In this document: piece by piece, positions 17,251 to 26,469 of the stretch
How the letters are laid out: the number at the start of each line of letters is the position of its first letter
Numbering within the stretch: position 1 is the stretch's first letter
Assembly: GCF_900451095.1 (NCBI RefSeq)
Contig: NZ_UGHV01000001.1
Span: 372,001-436,000, forward strand
Origin: Helicobacter canis
Lineage (GTDB): Bacteria > Campylobacterota > Campylobacteria > Campylobacterales > Helicobacteraceae
DNA: 64,000 nucleotides
Direction: 5' to 3'
Position numbers and translations under genes: made by a program
The notes under the pieces: generated by a model
Seen by the model: only the letters and a program-made list of their open reading frames with translations
Database searches by the model: none
What the model was told of the DNA's origin: nothing

Positions 17251-19164
17251 CTACTCCACGCGGCGGATAGCAATGATGTCTTTTGTATAGCCATAATGCC
17301 GCATAAAGTAGCTTATATGCTCATTTGGATAGCCCTTTGGATCGGTGTTTAGGCGTTGAAGCTCAAGGCTGTATAAAGCGATGTCTTTGCTTGTTAGAGT
17401 GATTTCATCTTGTCCTTTTGCTTGAGCTTCTACAAAAAGAGTGATGAGATTATAGGGGGCATTATGCGCTGGATAATACTTCTTAAAAGACTCTTCATAC
17501 ACTCTAGCTGAAGCAATAAGCAGGGTAAAGATAAGCACCACAATGCCAAAATTACCCGCCAAGGCAAGCGCACCATTACGAGAGTGTCGCCACAAAAACG
17601 CCACGCCAAAAAGTGCGCAAAGCACGAGCAAGACCAAAAACCACACGGCATTCACCCTAATCGCGCTAAACCCCACAACCCCTATAAGCCCAACTGCCAG
17701 CATAGCAGCACTCAAAGCTAGCTCTGGGGCAAGCCTTTTGCGTATATGCTGCCACGCAAGCACCATAAGCAGCACGCTAGAAGCGATCAGCACCCACTGC
17801 AAGGCGATATGATTGCTTGCAATAAGCTCTGTTAGATAGGACTTGATATTGCCTAAAGTGGTGGTGTCTTGTATGATTTCTTGCTGCCATTTCCCCCTGC
17901 CAGAGACATAGGTCAAAAGCGTAGCGATAGCTGGCATAGCACATAGCAATGCGCAGTAATACCACACCATAGCACTAATACCCCTAAACCCCCTGCTAAG
18001 CAGGAGCAAAAAGCTAAGCCCAGCGATAGATAGCGTGCTTGGCTCATTTTGAAAGCACGCGCAATAGCTAAGCACAAAGACAAATGCGATATGCATAGGG
18101 AGATTGCGGCTAAAGCGCATTTCCTTGCCAAACACAAAATAATACCCCACAGGCAAAAACGCCAGCAACGCCACCCCAGCACTCCACACATACGCCGCCA
18201 TATTGACAAAGTTAATAAGCGTAAAAAGCACAAATACCACAAGCGATACCAGCACAAAAATCAGCCTAAAATCTCGCCTTTGATTGATCCAATACACAAG
18301 CACGCTAGCCATACAGCTTATAAGCAAATACGCACACACGCTAAAAAACGCCGCCACAATTTTAAAAGCCGCTACAACTTCTACACCAAAGCTTACTAGA
18401 ACTTCGCCAAAGGGGCGCATACTTGCTACCATCAGCACATCAGCGATATGTCGCCCCCTTTGCCAGAACCACCCTTGAAGCACGCCTGTAAAATCCAGCG
18501 GACTATAAAATGCCGGATAAGTAGAGCTATAAATCCAATCATCGCCCACAAGTGCGCATAAAGTCGCCCTAGAAGCGATCAAAGCACTAAGCCCTACCAC
18601 ATACAAGATAAACGCGATTGTGGGGAAATCCCACCTAAGTCGTAGAGCCTGTGTAAGGCTATAATCACACACATATATCACACTATCACTAGGCTTAAAA
18701 AGTGTGGGTATATGCGATACTCTAGCTAGATAAGCACGCACGCTACTTTGGAGCAAAAGCATTATAAGAAGTAGCACGAGCAAGCCTATCGCCACAGCTC
18801 TGTAAAATTTCTTCTGTATGCTTAGTGTATAGATAAGCCCCTGCTCACTCAAGCTCTGTAGCACACTTGGTGCAAGAAGCGAGCCTGCTACAAACTGCCC
18901 ACACCCCTTCCTAGCAAAAGTGATAGATTCTATATGTGGATCAAGTGCGATAGCGTGCATTGCATAGAGGCGATTATGTGTGAAAATTTTGCCACTAGGC
19001 ACAAATGTAAATGTATAAGTAAAATGCGTAAATTTCTGCGCCCTAGCATAAGCGGCAAACTCATCAATCCCGGCAAATTCATCAGCCTTTTTGGCTGCGG
19101 AGTTGCTAGCTAGCGTGCGCTCTATATCTAAAGTGATCGTGCTAAAAGTCGCGCTCCTTTGCAC
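17251..19164 (-). CDS. Polytopic membrane protein (DUF6056/GT-C-like)
   Basis: A protein of at least 637 residues with roughly ten hydrophobic segments and a motif GDDWIYSS...GRHIADVL that recalls GT-C/DUF6056-type membrane proteins. A paralogous arrangement (GDDWQYLS) occurs at 58858-60951. The frame opens with GTG at 19164, but the more likely start is ATG at 19249, which has AGGGGG in front. It is separated from this frame by an (AT)9 tract; with ten repeats the ATG would be in frame and add a signal-anchor helix (ILVVICVLCGLGLAYSLG). In the present sequence that start is out of frame. A role in surface glycan assembly is inferred. Confidence 0.75.
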   Translation of the reverse strand: MQRSATFSTITLDIERTLASNSAAKKADEFAGIDEFAAYARAQKFTHFTYTFTFVPSGKIFTHNRLYAMHAIALDPHIESITFARKGCGQFVAGSLLAPSVLQSLSEQGLIYTLSIQKKFYRAVAIGLLVLLLIMLLLQSSVRAYLARVSHIPTLFKPSDSVIYVCDYSLTQALRLRWDFPTIAFILYVVGLSALIASRATLCALVGDDWIYSSTYPAFYSPLDFTGVLQGWFWQRGRHIADVLMVASMRPFGEVLVSFGVEVVAAFKIVAAFFSVCAYLLISCMASVLVYWINQRRDFRLIFVLVSLVVFVLFTLINFVNMAAYVWSAGVALLAFLPVGYYFVFGKEMRFSRNLPMHIAFVFVLSYCACFQNEPSTLSIAGLSFLLLLSRGFRGISAMVWYYCALLCAMPAIATLLTYVSGRGKWQQEIIQDTTTLGNIKSYLTELIASNHIALQWVLIASSVLLMVLAWQHIRKRLAPELALSAAMLAVGLIGVVGFSAIRVNAVWFLVLLVLCALFGVAFLWRHSRNGALALAGNFGIVVLIFTLLIASARVYEESFKKYYPAHNAPYNLITLFVEAQAKGQDEITLTSKDIALYSLELQRLNTDPKGYPNEHISYFMRHYGYTKDIIAIRRVE

Positions 19165-19217
19165 ACTCCCAAGACTATATGCAAGCCCCAGCCCACAAAG
19201 GACACAAATAACTACTA

Positions 19218-19235
19218 ATATATATATATATATAT
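19218..19235 (-). repeat. (AT)9 dinucleotide tract at gene start
   Basis: Nine AT units lie five codons after ATG 19249 on the minus strand. The ATG frame with nine repeats meets TAG shortly after the tract; adding one unit (or removing two) joins it to the 637-codon frame of the membrane protein. This is a typical position for a translational phase-variation tract. Confidence 0.8.
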
Positions 19236-19366
19236 CCGCGTTTGCTCATAACTACCCCCTGCATAAAATAAGCGCGCAGTATAGCATATACTTCGCTAAG
19301 GTTTGGCGCAGTGAGTGGAACGCCCTTTGCTTTAGCCACTACTAAACACCACTAAGGATAGCCTAG

Positions 19367-20146
19367 ATGAGCATTGTAAGGACACAGCCAGCACACACAG
19401 CCAAAAGCCCTAGAATCCAAGTCCGCACATCACGCAAGGCGCGCGCGATCACCGCACTAGCACTAGTGGCTAGCGCACTAAGCCTAGCCCACGCATTCAC
19501 CCCAGAAATCGACTTCAACCCCCCAGCCTATGTCGATGAAATGCCTAGCAAAGAGTTTCTCCCAGCTCCAGCGCAAGCAGGCTCACTCTTTGGGCAGGGC
19601 GATCGCCCACTTTTTGCCGATAGGCGAGCTATGCGCCCAAATGATCTTATCACCATCAATATCGATGAAAGCTCCAACGCCTCACTCTCTAGCTCCAAAG
19701 ACTACACAAGCACAAGCGGCGGCGCAGTCAATGCCCCTGTGCTAGGCTACAACGGCAGCGATGAGCAAGCCGCCAAAGACACCCAAGATTTAAACAACCA
19801 AACCAACTACACCCTGCAAAAAACCGCCGATAACTCCAACTTCAAAGGCAGCGGACAGCAAAGCCGCAATGACGCGCTGAAATTCTCCATAACCGCTAGA
19901 ATCCTAAAAGTGCTAGAAAATGGCAACTACTTCGTCTATGGACACAATGAAGTGCTAATCGATGGTGAAAAGCGGCTAGTAACCATTAGCGGCGTGATCC
20001 GCCCTTATGACATCGAGCGTGATAATAGCATTTCATCAAAATATATCGCCGACTCTAAAATCGCCTACACAAGCATTGGCGCGATCGGGCAGACCAACCA
20101 CAAAAAAGATGGCGCAAAAGCCATAGAAGATGAATTTCCATTTTAA
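19367..20146 (+). CDS. flgH: Flagellar L-ring protein FlgH
   Basis: Outer-membrane ring component through which the flagellar rod passes. FlgH features are seen: GSLFGQGDRPLFADRRA, NDLITINIDESSNASL, and the C-terminal ISGVIRPYDIERDNSISSKYIADSKI. The 259-residue protein has a long N-terminal region with a signal peptide (ITALALVASALSLAHA) but no Cys after it, so the lipoprotein anchor seen in E. coli FlgH is absent, at least in the classical form. AAGGA precedes ATG. It is followed after 9 bp by pseF, the same order as flgH and the pseudaminic-acid gene in H. pylori (HP0325-HP0326). Confidence 0.95.
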   Translation: MSIVRTQPAHTAKSPRIQVRTSRKARAITALALVASALSLAHAFTPEIDFNPPAYVDEMPSKEFLPAPAQAGSLFGQGDRPLFADRRAMRPNDLITINIDESSNASLSSSKDYTSTSGGAVNAPVLGYNGSDEQAAKDTQDLNNQTNYTLQKTADNSNFKGSGQQSRNDALKFSITARILKVLENGNYFVYGHNEVLIDGEKRLVTISGVIRPYDIERDNSISSKYIADSKIAYTSIGAIGQTNHKKDGAKAIEDEFPF

Positions 20147-20155
20147 GCAGATTCT

Positions 20156-20908
20156 ATGCTAAATGCCGCTGCTCTAAGCCCTAGCGCGCCAAAGACTATC
20201 GCCCTAATCCCAGCGCGAAGTGGAAGCAAGCGAATCCCGCATAAAAATATCAAGCCCTTTTGCGGCAAGCCCATCATCGCCTACCCTATCAAAACCGCGC
20301 TAGAATCTAAGCTTTTCTCACGCGTGATTGTTAGCACAGACTCACAGCACATAGCCGATATTGCCGCAAGCTTTGGCGCGGAAGCTCCCTTTCTACGCCC
20401 CAGCTCTTTAAGCGATGACTTCACGCCCACTGCCGCTGTGGCACGGCATGCGATCAAAGAGCTAGGGCTAGATTCTAGCTCTTGCGATGTGCTTTGCGTG
20501 ATCTACCCCACCGCCCCACTTTTGCAAGCAAGCTTTCTTGCTCAAGGCTTGCAGGCTCTGCTGGATTCTAGCGCGGCATATAGCTTTGGCGCTCTAGAGT
20601 ATAGCTACAATCCCTACCGAAGCTTTAGTATCAAAAAGAGCGGTGCAAATGGTGCAAATAGCGGCGTTTCTATGCTTTTCCCCAAGCATTATCACAAACG
20701 CTCCCAAGATCTGCCTAGGATTTATCACGATGCAGGGCAGTTCTACTTCGGGCGAGTGTGGGCGTGGCAAGACGAGCTAGCCATATTTGCGCCGCACTCT
20801 TGCCCAATCATTCTCCCCCACTCCCTAGCCCAAGACATCGACACGCTAGAAGACTGGAATCTAGCAGAGCTAAAATTCCGCGCCTTTATGGATTCTACTC
20901 ACCTGTAA
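20156..20908 (+). CDS. pseF: CMP-pseudaminic acid synthetase (acylneuraminate cytidylyltransferase)
   Basis: Activates pseudaminic acid with CTP for flagellin glycosylation, which Helicobacter needs for filament assembly. The nucleotide loop IPARSGSKRIPHKNIK, the segment PFLRPSSLSDDFTP and IDTLEDWNLAE are typical of PseF/NeuA. The 250-residue length fits a stand-alone PseF. Its position after flgH and the genus make PseF more likely than a sialic-acid enzyme. The 3' end overlaps the convergent TRL-type lipoprotein gene by 14 bp. Confidence 0.92.
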   Translation: MLNAAALSPSAPKTIALIPARSGSKRIPHKNIKPFCGKPIIAYPIKTALESKLFSRVIVSTDSQHIADIAASFGAEAPFLRPSSLSDDFTPTAAVARHAIKELGLDSSSCDVLCVIYPTAPLLQASFLAQGLQALLDSSAAYSFGALEYSYNPYRSFSIKKSGANGANSGVSMLFPKHYHKRSQDLPRIYHDAGQFYFGRVWAWQDELAIFAPHSCPIILPHSLAQDIDTLEDWNLAELKFRAFMDSTHL

Positions 20909-21164
20909 CAATTGTCGTACGCTTGGTGTAAATATAGGGGAAGCCATTGCGAGCGAAATCTGTGGTAGCGATTTTCTCTATCCCGCCATTGCGTGCAGCT
21001 GCTGCGATCGTGCAATCCCCAAAGTCAAAAAAGTAGAAAAAGTTCTTGCAAATCCCAATGCCTGTTTTCTTACTACTTGCCATACCTGTGGCACTGCCTG
21101 GCGTATAGACCGTGCCGCAGCCACAGAGTAAAAACGCCAGCACAAGCGCGAGATTTTTATGCAT
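20895..21164 (-). CDS. TRL-like small lipoprotein
   Basis: An 89-residue protein with a lipoprotein signal (LALVLAFLLCGCGTVY; lipobox LLCG, Cys near 14-16), hence probably anchored to a membrane facing the periplasm. The remaining sequence matches the TRL-like family pattern: GDCTIAAAARNGGIEKIATTDF. Function of this family is unknown. The start codon overlaps the argG stop (TAATG), so the two are coupled. Confidence 0.8.
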   Translation of the reverse strand: MHKNLALVLAFLLCGCGTVYTPGSATGMASSKKTGIGICKNFFYFFDFGDCTIAAAARNGGIEKIATTDFARNGFPYIYTKRTTIVTGE

Positions 21165-22450
21165 TATTTTTGCTTCTTTTTGGATTCTTTTTTGCCTGAT
21201 TTTTTCGCCCCTGATTTATCAAGCTTTTTGGTGGATTTTTTAGACTTTTTGCGAGCTTTGCCCGCGATGATAAAGCGCAGGGCATTGAGCTTGATAAAGC
21301 CTGCGGCATCTTTTTGATCATAGACGCTATCTTCTTCAAAGGTGCTATATGCCGCGCTAAAGAGCGAGCTGCTAGACTCCCGCCCTAGCACCATTACACT
21401 GCCTTTATACAGCTCTAGGCGGACAAGTCCATTCACGCTTTTTTGCGTGGTGTCGATGAGAGCTTGCAGGGCTTCTCTCTCCTTGCTAAACCAAAATCCA
21501 TTATAAATCAGGCTCGCATAGCGCGGCATAAGCTCATCTTTTAAATGTGCTTCTTCTCTATCAAGCGTGATGGATTCTATCGCTCGATGTGCTTTTAGAT
21601 AGATCGCCCCGCCCGGAGTCTCATAGCAGCCGCGCGATTTCATACCCACAAAGCGATTTTCCACAAGATCAAGCCTGCCTATGCCGTGCTTAGAGCCTAG
21701 CGCATTGAGCTTTTGCCAGAATTTTGCAGGACTTAGCTTTTTGCCATTTATCGCCACGCCATCGCCGTTTTCAAACTCTATGGTGATGACTTCAGGCGTA
21801 TTGGGGGCATTTTTAGGGCTTACACTCCACCGCCACATACTCTCTTCTGGAGCTTGGCTTGGGTCTTCGAGATTTTGCCCTTCATAGCTGATGTGCAAGA
21901 GATTTGCGTCCATTGAGTAGGGGGACTTTTTCTTCGCATTTTCAATGGGGATTCCAGCCTTTTTGGCATAGGCTAGGAGCTTTTCTCGGCTATTTAGATC
22001 CCACTCTCTCCACGGAGCTATGACCTTAATCTCCGGGTCTAGCGCATACGCCCCTAGCTCAAAGCGCACTTGGTCATTCCCCTTACCTGTCGCGCCGTGC
22101 GCGATCGCATCGGCACCGACTTTTTGCGCGATTTGCACAAGTCTTTTAGCAATCAATGGGCGTGCGATACTTGTGCCTAGCAGATATTCCCCCTCATAAA
22201 TCGCATTAGCACGAAACATTGGGAAGACAAAATCACGGATAAATTCTTCTTGCAAATCTTCTATGAAGATGTTTTTTGCCTTAATGCCAAGCTTTAAGGC
22301 TTTGGCGCGTGCTGGCTCGACTTCTTCCCCTTGCCCAATATCTGCGGTGAAGGTTACCACCTCGCAGCCATAAGTATCGCCAAGCCATTTTAAAATCACG
22401 CTTGTATCAAGCCCACCACTATATGCTAGCACTACCTTTTTGATCGCCAT
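21164..22450 (-). CDS. argG: Argininosuccinate synthase
   Basis: Joins citrulline and aspartate, with ATP, in arginine synthesis. The N-terminal PP-loop [16 protein letters not shown] and the substrate segments [14 protein letters not shown] and [16 protein letters not shown] are clear. Family length is about 400 residues; this one has 428 because of a Lys/Ser-rich tail of about 30 residues ([19 protein letters not shown]) that is not part of the enzyme. AAGGAG precedes the ATG. Confidence 0.96.
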   Translation of the reverse strand: MAIKKVVLAYSGGLDTSVILKWLGDTYGCEVVTFTADIGQGEEVEPARAKALKLGIKAKNIFIEDLQEEFIRDFVFPMFRANAIYEGEYLLGTSIARPLIAKRLVQIAQKVGADAIAHGATGKGNDQVRFELGAYALDPEIKVIAPWREWDLNSREKLLAYAKKAGIPIENAKKKSPYSMDANLLHISYEGQNLEDPSQAPEESMWRWSVSPKNAPNTPEVITIEFENGDGVAINGKKLSPAKFWQKLNALGSKHGIGRLDLVENRFVGMKSRGCYETPGGAIYLKAHRAIESITLDREEAHLKDELMPRYASLIYNGFWFSKEREALQALIDTTQKSVNGLVRLELYKGSVMVLGRESSSSLFSAAYSTFEEDSVYDQKDAAGFIKLNALRFIIAGKARKKSKKSTKKLDKSGAKKSGKKESKKKQK

Positions 22451-22919
22451 TGCTACTCCTTTGAATTTGTGATGATCGATTATAGCAGATACTTTGGGGC
22501 TTGTAGTAGAATCTAGCTGTGTTTGCGTAGATGTAGTTGTGCTTGAGACTTTGTGAAAAGGGCGTGCTGGCTTGAGGCTAGAGATGTAACTTTTGAGCTA
22601 AATCCTAGAATCCACTTTTGCAAAACTAGATTCTAGGTTTGTTTTATGGATCGCCGCGCCGATAAATCGGCTCGCGATGACAGAAAAAAACGCGGCAAGT
22701 CAAAAAGTGGATTCTAGTGGGAGAGTGGATTACTAAAGAAACTGCGCTGCGCTTGTTTTCTAAAGAAACCTGCTTCGGCTTCGCCTTGCACCGCTGCGCT
22801 TGTTTTCTAAAGAAACTTCGCTGCGCTTGTTTTGGGGGCAGGAGTTACCTAAGCGGTAATGACTGCCCCAAAATTTTAGCAATCAAGTAAATGGATACCC
22901 AAGAGCGAATCGCTTGTGG
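22451..22919. repeat. Intergenic repeat block with tandem nested hairpin elements
   Basis: No gene seen. After CTAGAATCC words and one GATCGCCGCGCC...CGCGATGACAG palindrome (about 22650-22682), three CTAAAGAAAC...GCTTGTTTT elements stand in direct tandem (22732-22759, 22760-22806, 22807-22833), inserted after GTGGATT. They are followed by a hairpin element with core GAGTTACCTAAGCGGTAATG whose arms TTTTGGGGGCAG and CTGCCCCAAAA pair (22830-22841 with 22863-22873). Confidence 0.8.
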
Positions 22920-24938
22920 CTATACCTTTTTCTTATTGGCATCATCTAAGATAGCTTTGGCAATCCCTGATACATCTTGTGAGATTTGTGAGCTAGCATT
23001 GGCGATGCTTACATTCTCTTGGGTGACAGACTCTAGGCTAGAGATGGCTTCATTTATCTGTGTGATACCTGCGGTTTGCTCTTTGATAGATTCTGCCATA
23101 TCATTGATTGATTGCACAAGCAAGTTGGTGTTTGCCTCTATCTCGCCTAGTGATTTGCTGGTGCGCTCTGCTAATTTGCGCACTTCATCTGCTACGACAG
23201 CAAAGCCCCTGCCGTGCTCTCCTGCTCTAGCGGCTTCTATGGCGGCATTCAATGCTAGGAGGTTTGTCTGATCGGCTATATCTCTAATGATACCTATGAC
23301 ATTTCGTATATCTTCTGTTTGCTGGATTACTTCATTGGTCCTGCCAGAGACATTTTGCATAGATGAAGTGATCTCCTCTACGGCAGTGGCAGTTTGCTCT
23401 AGGCTGCTGGCTTGGGAGTTAGAAGATTTAGTAAGGGCGGCTACGGCTTCTTCTAGCTTGTCGCTTTGAGAGTGGAGAGAGTTGGCAAACTCTAGGGAAG
23501 TTTTAAGCATTTTTCTAATCTCTTCGCCTAGCGTGTTAGTAACGACTTCTACCCTGCCGCTAGCATTTGCTACTTCTGTGGTGAAGTCAAGGCGCGTGTA
23601 GGAGTCAAAGACGCGAGCGATCTCATTAGTATCGCTGCCGATTTTTCTCTGCAAGTCATCTAGCATATGGTTTAGCACATCTTTTAGCTCTTTTAGCTGA
23701 GGGTTGTGCGGAGTCTCTGTGATACGGGCTTGCAAGTCGCCAGATTCTATCTTTTTGGCTGTTTGGACAGACTGCTCCACGGCTCTTGTGTCTTGGGCTA
23801 GCCCATTTTGCGTGCGCTCGATGTTTTGATTGATAGCTACTGCCATCACCCCTAGCTCATCTTGGCTCTTTAGCACAAGTGGCTTTGGCGCAGTTTTAGA
23901 CTCGTGGTTTAGGTATTGGAAAAATCCTATAAGCAGCTGCTTAATCGTATTGATCGGTGCAGTGAAGTGGCGAATGATGAAAAATATCCCCACCGCGCCA
24001 ATAACTATCATAATGCTTGCCATAATGATAGTCTCAATCAAGTTTTTATTTACAGCGCGTGTGTAGTCTGATTTATCCGCAGTGGCGACAATCGTCCAGC
24101 CAAAGGGAAATTGCTTGTAGAATCCTAGCTTATCAACAACCTTACCATCTGGCATACGCAAGTAATAGTCGATTGTCCCTTCACCATCGGAGTCGTTTTT
24201 AAGCTTCTCTTGTAAAGCGACTTCCACATCTTTTGACAATCCACTTTTGACAAACTCCATATCCTCGTGGGAGAAGATCGACCCGCCATTATCTGTCATA
24301 AACACACTCATCGATGGCAGCTCGGCATTCTTAAACGCCTCAAAGCGCGCTTGGAATCCATCTACTGCTATGTCAAAGCCCACGACCCCAATAAACTTGC
24401 CATTTTTGATGATGGGCATTGTCGCGGTGGCAAAGTCGTGCCCTTTATACTTACCTACGGCACTTTTATATACAGGGGTGATGATGCCGGCATTGTTCTG
24501 CTTGGTTTGGATATACCACGGACGCGTGCGTAGATCTACTCCGCCTGTGCTATCCCACGCAGGCGATAAATGTCCATTGCTATTCTCATCATAGTCTTGC
24601 AAAATCGTCCTACCATCGTCCTCATAGACGACAAACATCAAAGGATATTTCGCAAGTGAAGAAGTGGTGCTAAGGATCAGCCGCTGGGATACGACATCGT
24701 TGCGATCAGTTTTGGCTATGTCTCTTGCTACGACACGCAAATGCTCTTGGGCTTCATCAGCCATAGTGATAAAGATACTTTTGTAGCTTGCTGCGAGCGT
24801 TTGGTGCTGGATACCTTGATAAAGCTCGATAACTTTATTGGAAGTTTTTTGGAAATTAAAGTAGCTTATGATGACGATGATGACGATAAAAATGCCCATC
24901 GCGCTTATCGTAAGCTTCCCACCTAATGAACGAAACAT
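22920..24938 (-). CDS. Methyl-accepting chemotaxis protein with dCache sensor
   Basis: Inner-membrane chemoreceptor of 672 residues. A first helix (residues 8-28), a periplasmic double-Cache domain (about 30-290) with the ligand-type segment [13 protein letters not shown], a second helix (about 300-320), HAMP-like linkers and a signalling domain whose hairpin tip reads [32 protein letters not shown] are visible in order. Such receptors pass ligand occupancy to CheW/CheA. The ligand cannot be read from sequence, though the DxxxRxWY pattern resembles amine/amino-acid-binding Cache domains. AAGGAG precedes ATG. The gene is free of repeat inserts. Confidence 0.95.
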   Translation of the reverse strand: MFRSLGGKLTISAMGIFIVIIVIISYFNFQKTSNKVIELYQGIQHQTLAASYKSIFITMADEAQEHLRVVARDIAKTDRNDVVSQRLILSTTSSLAKYPLMFVVYEDDGRTILQDYDENSNGHLSPAWDSTGGVDLRTRPWYIQTKQNNAGIITPVYKSAVGKYKGHDFATATMPIIKNGKFIGVVGFDIAVDGFQARFEAFKNAELPSMSVFMTDNGGSIFSHEDMEFVKSGLSKDVEVALQEKLKNDSDGEGTIDYYLRMPDGKVVDKLGFYKQFPFGWTIVATADKSDYTRAVNKNLIETIIMASIMIVIGAVGIFFIIRHFTAPINTIKQLLIGFFQYLNHESKTAPKPLVLKSQDELGVMAVAINQNIERTQNGLAQDTRAVEQSVQTAKKIESGDLQARITETPHNPQLKELKDVLNHMLDDLQRKIGSDTNEIARVFDSYTRLDFTTEVANASGRVEVVTNTLGEEIRKMLKTSLEFANSLHSQSDKLEEAVAALTKSSNSQASSLEQTATAVEEITSSMQNVSGRTNEVIQQTEDIRNVIGIIRDIADQTNLLALNAAIEAARAGEHGRGFAVVADEVRKLAERTSKSLGEIEANTNLLVQSINDMAESIKEQTAGITQINEAISSLESVTQENVSIANASSQISQDVSGIAKAILDDANKKKV

Positions 24939-25267
24939 TGGAACTCCTTACAGAAAGTGAAGTATGGAAATATCGACACAAAAGCGGCTTGATTGTAGTG
25001 AAATCTAGCTTTTTGTTTGTTTAATATTTTTGGGCGATAGGATTGGGGCGATGGCAGCGGTCTTGCAAGTGGGCGATAGGATTGGGCGTGGGTAAATCCT
25101 AGAATCCATTTGCGTTTGTCAAACGAGGATTCTAGGATTTGGGCGTTATCGCTAGATTTGGGCTTATGGATTCACGACTGCCTTGCGGCAGGGCTTGCAA
25201 TGAGAGAGCTGGCTTGTGGTGAAAAGTGGATTCTAGCTTGGGGGGGTATCAAGGGCTAGGTAGTAGG
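24939..25267. repeat. Intergenic region with scattered repeat words
   Basis: No gene seen in 329 bp between hemE and the chemoreceptor. It contains several GGATTCTAG / TAGAATCC words (25102, 25130, 25230) and one degenerate palindrome around 25168-25205. Near 24985 an AT-rich stretch probably holds the chemoreceptor promoter. Confidence 0.55.
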
Positions 25268-26311
25268 CTATCTCTTCGTTTTCTCTCTCACCATTTGCAC
25301 TAAGGCTATGGCGTTTTCTCGCGGCAAATCTGGGAGCATTCCGTGCCCTAGGTTGAAGATATGTCCGCCTTGCTTCCCCATAATGCGCACAATCTCATCA
25401 ACGCCTTGCTCCATAGCCGCTCTGTCATAGAGCAAGGCTGGCTCAAGATTGCCCTGCAAGACAAACTTATCTCCTAGCACCTGCTTCGCCCTCCCCATAC
25501 CAACGCCCCAATCCACCCCAAACACTTCAAACTCCGCCCCACACATATCCACCTCATAGCGGATCTCTTCTAGCAAGCCTCCCACACCTTTGGGGAAAAG
25601 CACCACCGGGACACTTGGGAAGTCCTTTTTCAGCGCGCGCGCGATCTCACACATATAGCTAAAGCCAAACTCTATATACGCCCTAGGGCTAAGCGCACCT
25701 GCCCAGCTATCAAAGATCTGCACGGCATTTGCCCCCGCTCGAATCTGCGCACTCAAATAGGCTATAAGCTCTTTTGTGAGCTTTTGCAGCAATGTGTGCA
25801 AAAGCGTTGGGTTGGTATAAAGCAGTCTTTTGCTCTGTGTGTAGCTCTTGCTGCCTTGCCCCTCTATCATATAAGTCGCAAGTGTCCAAGGCGCACCGCA
25901 GAATCCTATCAATGCCTTATCTCTAGCAAGCTTTGATCGCACGCTAGAGATCGTATCATACACATAGCTAAGATCATCTTGCACGCCGCTTTTAAGCGCG
26001 TTTATGCTTGAGCCATCGCGCGTAGTTTGCAAAAATCTAGGACCCTCCCCTGCGACAAACTCAAGCTCTAGTCCCATAGCCATAGGCAGCACCAAAATAT
26101 CGCTAAACAAAATCGCCGCATCCACATCAAGGATCTCCACAGGCTGGAGCGTTACCTCCGTGGCTAGCGCGACATTTTGACACAGGTCCAAAAAGCTCCC
26201 CGCTTTTGCGCGTGTGGTTTGATACTCGCTTAGATACCTGCCTGCTTGGCGCATAAGCCATATAGGTGTATAGGGCGTGGGCTTTTTCAATGCCGCATCG
26301 ATAAAAATCAT
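25268..26311 (-). CDS. hemE: Uroporphyrinogen decarboxylase
   Basis: Converts uroporphyrinogen III to coproporphyrinogen III in heme synthesis. Signatures: TPIWLMRQAGRYLSEY at the N-terminus (consensus PVWxMRQAGRY), AAILFSDILVLPMAMG, GFCGAPWTLATYMIEG and FNLGHGMLPDLPREN. At 347 residues it has full length. AAGGAT precedes ATG 26311. The 145-bp region upstream separates it from the start of the accessory island. Confidence 0.96.
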   Translation of the reverse strand: MIFIDAALKKPTPYTPIWLMRQAGRYLSEYQTTRAKAGSFLDLCQNVALATEVTLQPVEILDVDAAILFSDILVLPMAMGLELEFVAGEGPRFLQTTRDGSSINALKSGVQDDLSYVYDTISSVRSKLARDKALIGFCGAPWTLATYMIEGQGSKSYTQSKRLLYTNPTLLHTLLQKLTKELIAYLSAQIRAGANAVQIFDSWAGALSPRAYIEFGFSYMCEIARALKKDFPSVPVVLFPKGVGGLLEEIRYEVDMCGAEFEVFGVDWGVGMGRAKQVLGDKFVLQGNLEPALLYDRAAMEQGVDEIVRIMGKQGGHIFNLGHGMLPDLPRENAIALVQMVREKTKR

Positions 26312-26389
26312 CGCTTATCCTTAAAAGTAGTATCGCTTGGTTTGAGCGTAAAGTATGGGCTGGATTCTAGCTAATATCGCTTAAAAGTG

Positions 26390-26469
26390 GATTTAAGCAA
26401 GCACTGCTATAATCGCGCTTTATTTCCCCGCACACACCATACTTTAAAGGATAGCGATGAGAATCCTAG
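26390..26469 (+). repeat. 80-bp direct repeat, left copy (promoter and first codons)
   Basis: Identical over 80 bp to 36039-36118. It includes TATAAT (26408-26413), the ribosome-binding site AAAGGA and the first four codons (MRIL) of the gene that follows. The right copy is the native start of the carbamoyltransferase. After this copy, the next shared sequence is the poly-G segment, so the left copy looks like the carbamoyltransferase 5' region with about 137 bp deleted. Confidence 0.9.

Noticed and set aside
18049-18478. Plus-strand basic open frames inside the polytopic membrane protein gene at 17251
   Set aside because: They are the complement of hydrophobic codons and have no start signals.
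22732-22833. Possible CRISPR array because of three tandem similar units
   Set aside because: Units differ in length (28, 47, 27 bp), have no unique spacers, and match a dispersed hairpin element; no cas genes are present.
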